Source: an uncultured Oscillospiraceae bacterium
GTDB taxonomy: Bacteria; Bacillota; Clostridia; Oscillospirales; Oscillospiraceae
Reading direction: 5' to 3'
NCBI GenBank assembly: GCA_905234005.1
Contig: CAJOFW010000094.1
Coordinates: 4,284 to 10,133, forward strand
Length of the DNA stretch: 5,850 bases
The translations under genes were made by a program, and so were the position numbers. Every line of letters starts with the position of its first letter. The first letter of the stretch is position 1. The notes beneath the pieces are model-generated. The model was not told the origin of the DNA and ran no database searches. It saw only the letters and a program-made list of their open reading frames with translations. Shown piece after piece: positions 5,825 through 5,850 of the stretch.

Positions 5825-5845
5825 GGGAATACACAAAGTATTCCC
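5825..5845. repeat. Perfect hairpin at the right edge
   Basis: GGGAATAC (5825-5832) and GTATTCCC (5838-5845) pair perfectly around the loop ACAAA. Only five bases follow before the window ends and no T-run is visible, so a terminator for the LysR gene cannot be confirmed. It may be part of a longer dispersed repeat that continues outside. Confidence 0.6.
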
Positions 5846-5850
5846 TGCGT

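Noticed and set aside
5786..5850. A small gene starting with TTG behind AGGAGG
   Set aside because: It is truncated by the window end, has no recognisable protein motif, and contains the hairpin. It is left as an observation under the repeat-edge finding.
1..5850. CRISPR array, tRNA, rRNA, riboswitch, transposase
   Set aside because: No regularly spaced repeats, cloverleaf, conserved rRNA segments, aptamer-like leader or transposase motifs were seen. Both promoter leaders are too short to hold a riboswitch.

Overview
The window looks like a chromosomal segment of a GC-rich Clostridia-type Firmicute, perhaps a gut Oscillospiraceae or Christensenellaceae relative. That placement is an inference. 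It rests on GC-rich genes with strong AGGAGG-type ribosome sites, AT-rich intergenic DNA, a small-protein family I associate with Firmicute genomes and their mobile elements, and a membrane-anchored SGNH protein of a type common in Firmicutes. No rRNA, tRNA, transposase or CRISPR array is visible.

Layout from left to right: (i) 52-1200, plus strand: a membrane-anchored SGNH-hydrolase-like protein. (ii) 1201-1402: a gene-free stretch with a strong bidirectional terminator hairpin and several other palindromes. (iii) 1403-4726, minus strand: a compact operon read right to left as solute-binding lipoprotein (dctP-type), large membrane subunit (dctM-type), small membrane subunit (dctQ-type) and a 99-residue protein of unknown function. 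The first three form a complete tripartite ATP-independent periplasmic (TRAP) transporter, but in the order P-M-Q rather than the textbook P-Q-M. (iv) 4727-4857: a divergent control region with two near-consensus, back-to-back sigma-A promoters, each with a 17-bp spacer, and several inverted repeats. (v) 4858-5742, plus strand: a LysR-family regulator. (vi) 5743-5850: a gene-free tail with an AGGAGG motif and a perfect hairpin, possibly the edge of a dispersed repeat.

The simplest reading is a self-contained uptake module. The LysR protein probably senses the imported substrate or a metabolite of it and controls the divergent TRAP operon through the palindromes at 4751-4790. The lipoprotein captures a substrate, most likely a small organic acid because the family's conserved carboxylate-binding arginine is present, and delivers it to the M/Q membrane unit for ion-gradient-driven import. 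No catabolic gene lies in the window, so the substrate cannot be named. Nothing here proves a new system. The most unusual points are the hairpin and repeats between dctP and dctM, the P-M-Q order, the co-directional orphan small protein, and the palindromic operator candidates.
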